The notes under the pieces were generated by a model that made no database searches, was not told where the DNA came from, and worked only from the letters and a program-made list of their open reading frames with translations. A program made the translations under genes and the position numbers. 64,000 nucleotides of DNA, taken from NCBI RefSeq assembly GCF_965196975.1, contig NZ_OZ239981.1:4774001-4838000 (forward strand), read 5' to 3'. The stretch's first letter is position 1, and the number at the start of each line of letters is the position of its first letter. Source of the stretch: Endozoicomonas sp965196975. GTDB lineage: Bacteria; Pseudomonadota; Gammaproteobacteria; Pseudomonadales; Endozoicomonadaceae. This document shows, piece by piece, positions 38,016 to 47,200 of this stretch.

Positions 38016-39401
38016 TTAAATGGCAAAGTTGTAACTTAACCAGGCTCGCAGGTTTTTTGCCTCAGGCATACCTGCAGCTTGGCGGAATCCTTCATCGTTT
38101 TTGTAGTAGCCATAGTGAAGTTTGAAGTCCAGTCCTTTCATTCCCCAATGAGAGAAGTTGTATTTCATGGTCAGGTCATGCTCGTGTTCTGCTACGTCCT
38201 TTTCATCGCCATTTAGCAGTTTGGCTTTCATGCCGGAGCCATAGAAGAATGTGTAACCTAGGGAGAGACCTTCAATACCTACTGAACTGAAGTCATATTC
38301 TGCCCCAATCAGCCATGCTTTCTCTTTATTGAAGTTAAAGTCAGATACGATGGCTGAAGTTGGGACATCCCAGACTCCCTGTGTATTATCGCCAAAGTAG
38401 TAGTTGTAATAGCCTATGGCATGGTGGCCATTGCTTTCTGCACTGGAAGCTGTATTCGCTTTGGTGTAGTTAAAGGCTGCATTGAGCGTCCATGAGCCGC
38501 TGTTCAGGGTTGCATTCAGATTACCTGACTCCGCCTTGTTTTCAAACGAGCCATTCTTCTCACTTGTTCCCCAGAGATCTCCATCCTGTTTGGCATAGAA
38601 ATACATACCGCCTAACGTCAGCTCTGAACCATCGTAAAGCGGCATTTTGAACCAGACATTACCGTTATGGGCATTAAGGTAGTTGTCAGCAAGGCCATTA
38701 CGATATTGGAGTTCAAGGCTGCGCTGGTTCGACAGTTCAAAGGTATAGCCCAGCTGCATACCCATTACCCAGTCAATCTTTTTACCTTCTTCATTGACGA
38801 TATGATGGAAGCCTGACTGAGTCCTCTTGGAAACTTCATTCAGCCAGGCAATCTTGCCTTTAAAACCATCCATTTCTACATTCGCATCAACCCCTTGCCA
38901 GGCACTGGGAACAGAGCGGGAACCCGATATTGTGATAAGACCTGTTTCAACCAGCTGGCGACCAATTTTAACGTCCGCAGAGATGCCTTCGTAGTTCTCA
39001 GGTAGTTTGAAATCAACCCATATCTGGCCCAGTTTACCAAAGCCTTCATTTTGACGGTTTAGCAAGTCACTGGAGGCATTTTCCCATGAAAAGTCTTTGG
39101 TATTACCACTTTTCATATCCAGCTTGGCAACCCGATAGGCAGAACCACCAACGCTGACGAAGTCTGCAAGATAGCCGGTTTGTGCATTCAACCAGACAGC
39201 ACCCGTCCATGCACCAGAGGTTTCATTAGTTGTAGTATTTTCATCATTGAAAAATACGGTCTGAACTTTGCCATCAATTTTGGCATCACTGATAAATGAA
39301 TCATAACTGCCACTCGCCATAACGGGTAGACTGAAAAGTGCGACAGCGTATGACAATAAGGAGGGCTTGAAACTGGACAATGTTAATACCTGCTTAATCA
39401 A
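38016..39401 (-). CDS. OprD-family outer-membrane porin
   Basis: This is an outer-membrane beta-barrel channel of about 454-461 aa. A signal peptide (LLSYAVALFSLPVMA) is followed by the OprD-family start SDAKIDGKVQTVFFND, then GQIWVDFKLPENYEGISADVKIGRQLVETGLI and SRSVPSAWQGVDANVE. Alternating beta-strands follow (LGYTFELSNQRSLELQYRNGLADNYLN, GLDFKLHYGYYK, RAWLSYNFAI). OprD members admit basic amino acids, small peptides or chitooligosaccharides; the substrate here is unknown. Both candidate starts are TTG (39401 or 39380); the second has AGG 9 nt upstream and a normal signal peptide. Confidence 0.87.
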   Translation of the reverse strand: MIKQVLTLSSFKPSLLSYAVALFSLPVMASGSYDSFISDAKIDGKVQTVFFNDENTTTNETSGAWTGAVWLNAQTGYLADFVSVGGSAYRVAKLDMKSGNTKDFSWENASSDLLNRQNEGFGKLGQIWVDFKLPENYEGISADVKIGRQLVETGLITISGSRSVPSAWQGVDANVEMDGFKGKIAWLNEVSKRTQSGFHHIVNEEGKKIDWVMGMQLGYTFELSNQRSLELQYRNGLADNYLNAHNGNVWFKMPLYDGSELTLGGMYFYAKQDGDLWGTSEKNGSFENKAESGNLNATLNSGSWTLNAAFNYTKANTASSAESNGHHAIGYYNYYFGDNTQGVWDVPTSAIVSDFNFNKEKAWLIGAEYDFSSVGIEGLSLGYTFFYGSGMKAKLLNGDEKDVAEHEHDLTMKYNFSHWGMKGLDFKLHYGYYKNDEGFRQAAGMPEAKNLRAWLSYNFAI

Positions 39402-39556
39402 TAAAGGTGATTGAGTGAGGCAAGTATAGATGCTGTATCAGAGGCTGAGAGAAATTAACCGATAGAATGAAATTAGAACTTAATATAAACCAATTGTCAG
39501 TGTCTTATGTATAGCCATATAGCTATTTTCTGGCTATTTTCAGTTTAAAAAAACAA

Positions 39557-40519
39557 TTAGAAATTAATATTTTCTTTAGGTTCCATTTTAGTGATCATAT
39601 TAATTTGTATGGAATTTGTCTTTTTCAATTCTCCATTACGAAACTCTAGGTCGATTCTGCGAATGGAGGGATAGAGTGGCGTGGTATTTAAAGCAGCGCT
39701 GCTCTCAGAACCTTGGATTTTGCTATTAGGTGCTAAGGTACTATTTCCGACCAGAAGATCAATGCCTTCCAGGTTGGATATGGGAAGGCTGGTCTTAGTG
39801 TCAGTTTTTTCAGGCTTTGGGTAGTGGATAGCATGGGTTGCAACGATCACTATATCTGCCTGTCTTCTAAGATAGGGGATAAGCTCTGAAGTGGCCAGCA
39901 CCGGATCCATTAACTCTATTCCGCGTCGATACTCCGAGATACCATCGCTAAAACTCCCCTGTCCTGTAATTCCCATTACCGCAATTCGCAGTCCATCGAA
40001 ATCGAACAGCGCGTAAGCATCGAAGACAGGTCTGCCAGTTTCTGATTCGTAAAGGTTGGCAGACAAAAATGGAAAATCTGCCGCAGCTTCTTGAAGCCGG
40101 ATCGTATTGATAGGCTCATCAAATAGCAATGGACTGACAGTCATCGCATTATATCCCAACTGATTCAGCTGCTTCAGATTGAGAATATCATCATCAGTAC
40201 TCAGCTCCCCACCGGAAAGTAGTAATAACTTACCTCCTTCTGCACTCACCTCCCTTCGTATCTTCTTAATGAGCTCCTGCCGATGATTCAACCCCTGATT
40301 AATCACTTTGTAATCACTTGTAGTGTCAAGGTTGAATTCATTTGTGTTCAGAATGGTCAGTTTGTATGTCTTATTGGGGATATAGGTCGACTGCTGAATT
40401 TCAGAAGTTGTCCAGAAGTAAGCAAGAGTCACTGCAGCAGATATCATTGAGGCTTTGGCAATCAGTTTTAGCCAGAATCTGTACTGTGTGTTTCTTGGGC
40501 ACACTGATCTCAAGTGCAT
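39557..40519 (-). CDS. 5'-nucleotidase/UshA-fold protein without metal ligands
   Basis: This 320-aa protein has an N-terminal membrane anchor or signal (about 17-37) and then the N-terminal phosphoesterase fold of the UshA/5'-nucleotidase family: LSANLY, RIAVMGITGQGS, ADIVIVATHAIH and LEGIDLLVGN align to family blocks. Each metal motif is altered: TNEFN at 58-62 for TND(H)HG, SGGE 102-105 for GGD, SPLLFD 129-134 for GNHEFD, GNST 258-261 for GHSH. It also lacks the C-terminal substrate domain. It is therefore probably a non-catalytic binding protein, or a decaying paralogue kept open by chance. GGAAG lies 8 nt before ATG 40519. It sits between a porin and a Tsx-like channel. Confidence 0.78.
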   Translation of the reverse strand: MHLRSVCPRNTQYRFWLKLIAKASMISAAVTLAYFWTTSEIQQSTYIPNKTYKLTILNTNEFNLDTTSDYKVINQGLNHRQELIKKIRREVSAEGGKLLLLSGGELSTDDDILNLKQLNQLGYNAMTVSPLLFDEPINTIRLQEAAADFPFLSANLYESETGRPVFDAYALFDFDGLRIAVMGITGQGSFSDGISEYRRGIELMDPVLATSELIPYLRRQADIVIVATHAIHYPKPEKTDTKTSLPISNLEGIDLLVGNSTLAPNSKIQGSESSAALNTTPLYPSIRRIDLEFRNGELKKTNSIQINMITKMEPKENINF

Positions 40520-40863
40520 AAATTAAACTTCCGGAAAAAGTTACTGGTAATATAACATTTGTGCTTTGGTACGAGTGTCTTTGAGGATTAATTATCCTGA
40601 AAGCATTTTGTAAGCAAAAGTTTGACTTAAAATAACATTTTTGCATTTGTGATCGTTGCTAACGTTAATTCTAATCTATGCGAATTGTAAAATAACATGG
40701 CATGATTTTTTGATATTAAAGCCATTTACCTAAGAGCAATCTTATTTAGTCAAAGTAAAATCCATCATTTGAGTCTGGCATCCATGCTCTTTTGTTTGTG
40801 AATTTATTTTAAGTATCAAATGGTTTGTTGTTAGGGAATCAATTTTTCACAACTACGAGTACC
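40520..40863. other. 344-bp intergenic region
   Basis: Very AT-rich, with no gene. It should hold the promoter of the nucleotidase-like gene (minus strand). One TGTGATC half-site (near 40648) resembles half of a CRP site, but the partner half is poor. Confidence 0.4.
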
Positions 40864-41721
40864 TTAGAATTTATAAGTAATGGCAAAGTAATGACTGGCT
40901 CCCGAAGATTTCATTCCATTTGCATTATTTTTGACCAGATAAATATCGGAGTAGAGTTTCAGGCCATAGCCAAGGGCGAATTTGTCAAAGTGCCAATAGA
41001 GGCCATTAAACATGGCTCCCCCATGCTTTGCCTGTGAATTGCCCGCAAAGGTATCTTTAGCACCAAACTGATAGTCAATGTAGCCCTGATAAGAGATAAA
41101 GCTTCCATTATTGAATGTGAAGAAGGGAGTAAACCAGTTGGTGGATATCTGCAGCCCATTCCAGTCCTTCTTATTCAGATCATAAAGTCCATAAAGGTTA
41201 AGCCCCATCTTGCCAAACCATGGAACCTGAATATCAGAGCCAATTCCCCAGAATGAGTTGTTGGTATCTTCACTCGGCACACCAACATCATTCTCATCAT
41301 AGTTGGTGGCTCCACCCCCACCCCAGTTGAACAGTGTAGCCAGATAGATATCAGAAACAGGCCCCCATGGCAGGTTATTGAATAGACCCTTCAGGGAAAG
41401 CCGGGGGGCGAACTTCATAAACATTTTGGGCTGGCCTTTCTTGTCGCTGTTGTCTCGATTGGTCAGGTTGAAAACATCAACATATCCATAAATATCAAGG
41501 ATGCCTGAGCGCCCACCAAACTCCAGCTCCAGGTAGTCATGTCCGTCATTGGATGTATTCTTGGGCCTTGGTAGCTCCTTATAGGCATACATCAGATTCA
41601 GATTCATCCATTTGAAGTCGTTACTAGGAGGGATACCGTCGTTATAGTCTGTGGCTATGGCCAAGGAGGAAAGTGTTATTGCACTGATCAGGCAGCATAA
41701 TTTCAGGCAGTAGTTGTTCAC
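40864..41721 (-). CDS. Tsx-family nucleoside-specific outer-membrane channel
   Basis: This outer-membrane beta-barrel probably passes nucleosides. The mature part begins TDYNDGIPPSNDFKWMNLNLMYAYK. It has the Tsx-like blocks YLELEFGGRSGILDIYGYVDVFN, KMFMKFAPRLSLKGLFN, WFTPFFTFNNGSFISYQGYIDYQFG and a terminal aromatic residue (HYFAITYKF). The start is GTG 41721 with GGAG 7 nt upstream, giving a proper signal peptide and 285 aa (E. coli Tsx 294). A longer frame back to 41805 has no support. With the deo operon nearby it suggests import and catabolism of nucleosides. The substrate is inferred from the family. Confidence 0.82.
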   Translation of the reverse strand: MNNYCLKLCCLISAITLSSLAIATDYNDGIPPSNDFKWMNLNLMYAYKELPRPKNTSNDGHDYLELEFGGRSGILDIYGYVDVFNLTNRDNSDKKGQPKMFMKFAPRLSLKGLFNNLPWGPVSDIYLATLFNWGGGGATNYDENDVGVPSEDTNNSFWGIGSDIQVPWFGKMGLNLYGLYDLNKKDWNGLQISTNWFTPFFTFNNGSFISYQGYIDYQFGAKDTFAGNSQAKHGGAMFNGLYWHFDKFALGYGLKLYSDIYLVKNNANGMKSSGASHYFAITYKF

Positions 41722-41941
41722 GATCAGACTCCATTTCTTACTCACCAGATTGAGTAGAGAGGAATGAAAAAGAAGGGGAGGAGGATCCAGTGAAGCCTGG
41801 TGCAAACACTGATCCAGTGTGCGACAAGTATAGAAAAGAATCGGATCACTTCTTGTCAGCTGTCTTGTAAATCAGAATGGGGCAAACGATGGATCGCCCC
41901 CTTTTGTGGTCAACTAGCCTCACATCTCAATGAGAACGTCC

Positions 41942-42682
41942 TTAAAGTGTACTCCATAGTGTCTCAAAGATAATCTGCTGAGCTGCGGCAATTTCAGGGG
42001 AGTCCAGCACAACCGCTACGGGGTAATTTCTGGAGCCCAGTGAAATCATTGCGACTTTAGGTGGGTATATAGCAATATAGCTGGCATACATACGCCCCTT
42101 GGCATCAATCCACTTGCGTTCAGACAGCTCAGCGTCTTCCCCTCCTTCACCAATGGCAATCACCCGCACCTTAATATTCTTTCGGATGCGTTGCTGTGTG
42201 TAGTTGGGAAAAGGGCGGTAAAGATGCTGTCGAATCAGCTTGGAGGAGAACACACTGTATTCTCGGTCTTTCTGCTGGGCAACTGTGTTGAGGATATCTT
42301 TGAGCACAAATTCAATGCCACTGTCACCTTCATAGAAACGCACATTGCCTGCACTGAAATCTGGCTTCAAATGATTCAGCTGTGGAATCAGCCGGATCTT
42401 CATCTCTTCAATCGTGGCATCCAGAGATTGACGTTTTTCTTCTGCCAGCTCCAGAAGTTTTTCCGGTGGCTCTGCGGAAAAAATACGACGCTTTCCTTTG
42501 GGAAAATAGCTGACAACTCCTTTACCAGCCAGGTCTTTCAAGGTTTCATAAGTGGTACCCCGGTTGATCCCGGTCTGAGCAGCAATATCCCGGATCGATG
42601 CTGATCCCAGTTTTAAAAGAGCAAGATAAGTGCTGATTTCCCGTTGGCTGAGGCCAAGGTTTTCCAGAGTGTCAAGGTTCAT
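41942..42682 (-). CDS. TrmB-family transcriptional regulator
   Basis: A DNA-binding regulator of 246 aa. The N-terminal winged helix (about 1-75) reads LGLSQREISTYLALLKLGSASIRDIAAQTGINRGTTYETLKDLAGKGVV, typical for TrmB/Sugar-sensing HTH. A coiled-coil linker and a PLD-like C-domain (VRFYEGDSGIEFVLKDIL..., VRVIAIGEGG) follow. I prefer ATG 42682; the frame opens at TTG 42745, which overlaps a palindrome that could be its own operator. It lies upstream of the Tsx-like gene on the same strand (220 bp) and divergent from glmU, so it may control either; this is an inference. Confidence 0.8.
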   Translation of the reverse strand: MNLDTLENLGLSQREISTYLALLKLGSASIRDIAAQTGINRGTTYETLKDLAGKGVVSYFPKGKRRIFSAEPPEKLLELAEEKRQSLDATIEEMKIRLIPQLNHLKPDFSAGNVRFYEGDSGIEFVLKDILNTVAQQKDREYSVFSSKLIRQHLYRPFPNYTQQRIRKNIKVRVIAIGEGGEDAELSERKWIDAKGRMYASYIAIYPPKVAMISLGSRNYPVAVVLDSPEIAAAQQIIFETLWSTL

Positions 42683-42749
42683 GGTCAGGACTGTTTGTTC
42701 ATCATAGGCTTTTAGAATAATCGGCTGACTTATTTTGTGCGACAACTTA

Positions 42750-42770
42750 TTGTCAATAAATTTATGACAA
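42750..42770. promoter_or_regulatory. candidate operator palindrome near the TrmB gene
   Basis: Perfect arms TTGTCA (42750-42755) and TGACAA (42765-42770) flank a symmetric AT core ATAAATTTA. It lies 68 bp upstream of the proposed TrmB start, in the divergent region shared with glmU, so autoregulation is plausible. A further GTTGTC follows about 5 bp beyond. Confidence 0.5.
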
Positions 42771-43056
42771 TTAGGGTTGTCTTTTCGTGCGTCGTCATTA
42801 ATCTAGTGATGTAATGTAGATTTTCGGCTATTCAGGAGTTAGTTGTTGGACAATGATCAGACTTCTCCAATGACTCCAATGGTTAAATATTCCTGACATT
42901 TCAGAAAGACATGATCTCTGTTCTGGTATTTTTCTCCCAAAGAAAACTCTGATTGATCAGGCTTGTTACCTGATGTCGCTTTTGTTTTTGCGTTACCAGA
43001 CGAAACAGTTAAAAAGCAGATGCTCCTGCAGGGGCACTTTGTAGACCGAGGCTACC

Positions 43057-44433
43057 ATGAGAGCTGATAACGTTATTCTTGCTGCCGGCCAGGGCAGCCG
43101 TATGAAATCAAAACTGCCAAAAGTGCTTCATCGCATTGCTGGCAAGCCTATGCTGGAGCACGTTATCCTCAGTGCCCAGCATACCCAGAGAAAGGTGGGT
43201 GAGGGAAAGATTCATGTAGTGATTGGCCATGGGGCAGAACAGGTAAAAGCAGCACTGGGTCATTACGACCTGAACTGGGTGGTTCAGGAAGAGCAGCTGG
43301 GTACTGGCCATGCTGTGCAGCAGGCACTTCCGGGCTGCCAGGGGGCTGATGTGGTGCTGGTGCTGTATGGTGACGTTCCCCTGATTCACTCTTCTTCCTT
43401 ACAGTCACTCCTGGCGGCCAGTAATGGCGAACGCCTGGGTCTACTCACCATTAACCTGGCTAACCCTTCCGGCTATGGCCGAATTATCCGTGATGGATTT
43501 GGCAACATTCAGGCCATTGTTGAAGACAAGGACGCTACCCCTGAGCAGCTTGCCATTAATGAAGTGAATACCGGCATCATGGCCATTCCCGGCAATAAGG
43601 TGAGTGGTTGGGTGAACGGCCTGAAGAATGAGAATGTCCAGCATGAGTTCTATCTCACGGATATTGTCTCGATGGCCGTGGCAGAAGATACCCCGGTTAT
43701 TCATGTTCAACCACAGATCCCTATTGAAGTTGAAGGTGTTAACAGCCGCGTGCAGCTGATGGAGCTGGAACGGGCCCGTCAACAGCAGCTGGCCAATAAC
43801 CTGATGGTTAACGGTGTCACGATCATTGACCCACGACGTCTGGATATTCGTGGTGACGTTAAGACTGGCCATGACATTACTCTGGATATCAATGTGGTTC
43901 TTGAAGGCAGGGTTGAGCTGGCAGATAACGTATATATCGAGCCTGGTTGTGTTATTCGCAACTCCGTCATTGGGGAAGGCGCCATTATCAAAGCGCACTC
44001 CATTCTTGAAGATGCTGTCGTTGCTGCAGGGTGTGAGGTTGGTCCGTTTGCCCGTTTGAGACCGGGAACCGAGCTTAAGGAAAAAGCAAGGGTTGGCAAT
44101 TTTGTAGAAATCAAGAAAACCGTTATTGGCAAAGGCAGTAAGGTCAATCACCTCAGCTATGTGGGCGACTCCGAAGTAGGAGATGAGGTTAATGTTGGTG
44201 CCGGCACCATTACCTGCAATTACGACGGTGTTAATAAATTCAAGACCGTTATAGGCGATGGCGCTTTTATTGGCAGCAACAGTTCGCTGGTTGCTCCTGT
44301 GACGATTGGTCGAGGTGCAACGACAGGCGCTGGTTCCACCATTACCAAAGATATCCCCGATGAGCAGCTGGCCGTGGCCCGTGGAAAGCAGCGCAATATC
44401 GAAGGCTGGCAGCGCCCGGTAAAAGAAGACTGA
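43057..44433 (+). CDS. glmU: bifunctional GlcN-1-P acetyltransferase / GlcNAc-1-P uridylyltransferase
   Basis: This enzyme makes UDP-GlcNAc for peptidoglycan and LPS, acetylating glucosamine 1-phosphate and then transferring UMP. The uridylyltransferase domain (about 1-228) has NVILAAGQGSRMKSKLPKVLH, QEEQLGTGHAVQQAL and LYGDVPLI. The left-handed beta-helix acetyltransferase domain (about 250-458) has hexapeptide repeats, GPFARLRPGTEL, KVNHLSYVGDSEVG and GAGTITCNYDGVNKF. Length 458 aa (E. coli 456). GAGG precedes the ATG. glmS follows after 88 bp, as in many gammaproteobacteria, though the usual atp operon is not upstream here. Confidence 0.97.
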   Translation: MRADNVILAAGQGSRMKSKLPKVLHRIAGKPMLEHVILSAQHTQRKVGEGKIHVVIGHGAEQVKAALGHYDLNWVVQEEQLGTGHAVQQALPGCQGADVVLVLYGDVPLIHSSSLQSLLAASNGERLGLLTINLANPSGYGRIIRDGFGNIQAIVEDKDATPEQLAINEVNTGIMAIPGNKVSGWVNGLKNENVQHEFYLTDIVSMAVAEDTPVIHVQPQIPIEVEGVNSRVQLMELERARQQQLANNLMVNGVTIIDPRRLDIRGDVKTGHDITLDINVVLEGRVELADNVYIEPGCVIRNSVIGEGAIIKAHSILEDAVVAAGCEVGPFARLRPGTELKEKARVGNFVEIKKTVIGKGSKVNHLSYVGDSEVGDEVNVGAGTITCNYDGVNKFKTVIGDGAFIGSNSSLVAPVTIGRGATTGAGSTITKDIPDEQLAVARGKQRNIEGWQRPVKED

Positions 44434-44521
44434 TATTCGCCAGTAAGGGAGGGAATGACTCGGTCATCTGCTCCCTGATGATTCTGGCAATGTTTATGAT
44501 GACCTAAGGGATCGAACGACT

Positions 44522-46354
44522 ATGTGTGGGATTGTTGGTGCTGTAGCGCAAAGGGATGTGGCAGATATTCTGCTGGAAGGGCTTCGCCGCCTGGAATACC
44601 GGGGCTATGATTCAGCAGGTATCGCCATCATTGATGCCAATGGTGAACTCAAGAGAGAAAGGCGTACCGGCAAGGTATCTGAACTGGCTGATGCGGTTTC
44701 CCAAAACCCGCTTCAAGGTGGTACCGGCATAGCCCATACCCGCTGGGCCACCCATGGTGAACCCAATGAGCGTAATGCCCACCCACATGTATCTGAAGAT
44801 CACATAGCTGTTGTTCATAATGGCATTATTGAAAACCATGAAGCATTACGAGTTTTTCTTCAGGGTGAAGGCTATGTCTTTACCTCGGATACTGATACGG
44901 AAGTCATCGCTCATCTGGTTAGCCTTGAACTCAAGAACAGCGACTCCCTTCTGGAAGCTGTACAGAAAGCAGTAACCAGGCTGGAAGGTGCCTATGGCAT
45001 GGTGGTGATGGACTGCAACGACAATGAACGTCTTGTCGTCGCCCGCTCCGGAAGCCCACTGGTGATTGGCCTCGGTATTGGTGAACACTTTATTGCTTCT
45101 GATCAGCTGGCTCTCTTCCCGGTTACCCGCCGTTTCATGTTCCTTGAAGAAGGGGATGTGGCAGAAGTGACCCGCACAAAGGTTTCGGTTCTTGATGCTT
45201 CGGGAAATCCGGTTGAACGCGATGCCCGGGAGAGTGATGTTGAGCATGATGCCGGAGATAAAGGCCCATATCGCCATTACATGCTGAAAGAGATCCATGA
45301 GCAGCCGGAAGCCATTGCGAATACTCTGGAAGGTCGCCTGGGTGAACATCAGCTGAATCTCGATATCCTCGGTAAGGAAGGCCAGGAGATCCTCAATAAA
45401 ACCCGTGCCGTTCAAATTGTTGCCTGTGGTACCAGTTATCATGCTGGTATGGTGGCTCGCTACTGGTTTGAGGAACTGGCGGGCATTCCCTGCCGTGTTG
45501 AGATTGCCTCTGAATTCCGCTACCGGAAGTTCTTTGTGCCTGAGGACTGTCTGTTTGTCACCATTTCCCAGTCCGGTGAGACAGCCGATACGCTGGCTGC
45601 ATTGAAACTGGCGAAAGAACTGGGCTATATGGCTTCACTGAGTATCTGTAACGTACCTGGCTCTTCAATGGTGCGGGAATCGGATATCGCCATGATGACC
45701 CGTGCGGGTGCAGAGATTGGTGTAGCATCAACCAAGGCATTTACTACCCAGCTAACGGCATTGCTGATGCTGGTGACGGCGATTGGCCGTCATACCGGTA
45801 TGACACCGGAACAGGAATCCAGTGTTGTGTCAGCACTTCGGAATCTGCCTCATACCCTGAAGAGTACACTGGCGCTGAGTGATGATATTGAAGCCATGGC
45901 GGAAGCCTTTGCCGATAAGCATCACAGTCTGTTTCTGGGTCGTGGTACCCAGTATCCCATTGCCATGGAAGGGGCTCTGAAGCTTAAAGAGATTTCCTAT
46001 ATTCATGCGGAAGCTTATGCTGCCGGTGAACTGAAGCATGGCCCATTGGCTCTGATCGATAACGATATGCCGGTGATTGTGGTGGCGCCGAACAACGATC
46101 TGCTGGAAAAGCTGAAGTCCAACATGGAAGAGGTTCGGGCAAGGGGCGGCCAACTGTTTGTCTTTGCAGATAAACAGGCGAACCTGGCTGAGACCGAAGG
46201 TGTCAGGGTATTGCCAGTGGAAGAAGCTCCAGAAGTGATTGCCCCAATTCTTTACACCATTCCCCTGCAGTTGCTCTCTTATTATGTGGCGATCATTAAG
46301 GGTACCGATGTGGATCAGCCGCGTAACCTGGCCAAAAGCGTGACGGTAGAATAA
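44522..46354 (+). CDS. glmS: glutamine-fructose-6-phosphate aminotransferase (isomerizing)
   Basis: It makes glucosamine 6-phosphate from fructose 6-phosphate and glutamine, the entry step to amino sugars. The 610-aa product (E. coli 609) begins MCGIVGAVAQRDVA with Cys2 as the glutaminase nucleophile. RRLEYRGYDSAG, RWATHGEPNERNAHPH and TDTEVIAHL follow in the Ntn domain. Two SIS domains carry CGTSYHAG, SQSGETADTLAAL, and GELKHGPLALID, ending DQPRNLAKSVTVE. AAGGGATC lies before the ATG. No glmS ribozyme-like structure was noticed, nor expected in this group. Confidence 0.97.
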   Translation: MCGIVGAVAQRDVADILLEGLRRLEYRGYDSAGIAIIDANGELKRERRTGKVSELADAVSQNPLQGGTGIAHTRWATHGEPNERNAHPHVSEDHIAVVHNGIIENHEALRVFLQGEGYVFTSDTDTEVIAHLVSLELKNSDSLLEAVQKAVTRLEGAYGMVVMDCNDNERLVVARSGSPLVIGLGIGEHFIASDQLALFPVTRRFMFLEEGDVAEVTRTKVSVLDASGNPVERDARESDVEHDAGDKGPYRHYMLKEIHEQPEAIANTLEGRLGEHQLNLDILGKEGQEILNKTRAVQIVACGTSYHAGMVARYWFEELAGIPCRVEIASEFRYRKFFVPEDCLFVTISQSGETADTLAALKLAKELGYMASLSICNVPGSSMVRESDIAMMTRAGAEIGVASTKAFTTQLTALLMLVTAIGRHTGMTPEQESSVVSALRNLPHTLKSTLALSDDIEAMAEAFADKHHSLFLGRGTQYPIAMEGALKLKEISYIHAEAYAAGELKHGPLALIDNDMPVIVVAPNNDLLEKLKSNMEEVRARGGQLFVFADKQANLAETEGVRVLPVEEAPEVIAPILYTIPLQLLSYYVAIIKGTDVDQPRNLAKSVTVE

Positions 46355-46368
46355 TTTATGTATTTAGT

Positions 46369-46391
46369 GGCAACAGGCTTTTACTGTTGCC
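46369..46391 (+). terminator. terminator hairpin after glmS
   Basis: The 8-bp stem GGCAACAG/CTGTTGCC with a 7-nt loop lies 14 bp after the glmS stop and is followed by CCTTATTCTTG, a weak U-rich tail. Confidence 0.6.
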
Positions 46392-46518
46392 CCTTATTCT
46401 TGCATTGACAGTCGCTTTTATAATTACAACACCCAACCTCAAGGGCTAAAAGCCCCTTTGAAGAACTCATCTCCCGATCCATTGAACACAAATCATCTGG
46501 GCACCTTGGGACGTAACT

Positions 46519-46986
46519 CTAAGCCTGCGGTATATCAATAGCGGTAGAGTATTTGATGCGCCTGATGGACACCGAACTCTGGAACTTTCGAATATTTGGG
46601 TCTGCTCTCAGCACTCGCTACAGAAACGCTTCGTATGCCTGAATATCTCTGACACACACGATGAGTACGAAGTCATAGCTGCCTGTGGTCTGATAACACT
46701 CGATAACTTCTGGAGCTCTGTTGATGGAGTTTTGAAACTGGGCATAGATATCTTTCCGGTCCCTCTCCATCTCAACCGAGACGAGCATCGTCATCTTATT
46801 CCCTGATAGCTCAGGGTTAACCAGCGATACATCACCAATGATCACACCTGACTCCCGCAACTGCTTGACCCTTTTCAGGCAGGCTGGTGGTGAGAGCCCG
46901 ATCTGTTCGGCCAACTCAACATTGGTTAAGCGGTTGTTGTCCTGCAGCACCGTGAGGATTCTTCTATCGATTCGATCAAGGCTCAT
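46519..46986 (-). pseudogene. Lrp/AsnC-family regulator gene with in-frame amber codon
   Basis: The product is a feast/famine regulator. The N-terminal HTH (MSLDRIDRRILTVLQDNNRLTNVELAEQIGLSPPACLKRVKQLRESGVI) is followed by the RAM ligand-binding domain. The frame ends at TAG (46618-46620) after 122 aa (...DIQAYEAFL). In the same frame 32 more codons follow (RVLRADPNIRKFQSSVSIRRIKYSTAIDI...) to TAG 46519-46521, exactly the missing end of the RAM domain, giving the normal length of about 155. A GAG-to-TAG change is the simplest cause. Loss of the last beta-strands should impair dimer or octamer assembly. It is divergent from the Gate-domain transporter gene it probably regulated. Confidence 0.9.
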
Positions 46987-47200
46987 GGGTGGTGATATCG
47001 GTTGGTGTGGTTGAAGAATTGTATAGTGAGGCGGGCTTGAAAATACAGGATTAATAAAATCAGGTTTATAAAGCAATAAAATTTCCAGATTTAAATAAAA
47101 TAAGAAATTTATAATGACTTTAATGTTTAATGTCTTAATAAAATAAATTTGGGCTTTAGTACATTTAACCCATAAAACCTTAAGGATGCAGGCAGGATAT

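Noticed and set aside
40640..40670. Possible CRP site (TGTGATC half-site) upstream of the nucleotidase-like gene.
   Set aside because: The second half-site is too poor; one half-site in AT-rich DNA is not enough.
27194..46986. Stop-codon reassignment, suggested by in-frame TAA in gadB and TAG in lrp.
   Set aside because: TAA, TAG and TGA all end intact genes at normal lengths elsewhere in the window, and the two codons would have to encode different residues (Tyr and probably Glu). Nonsense mutation is simpler.
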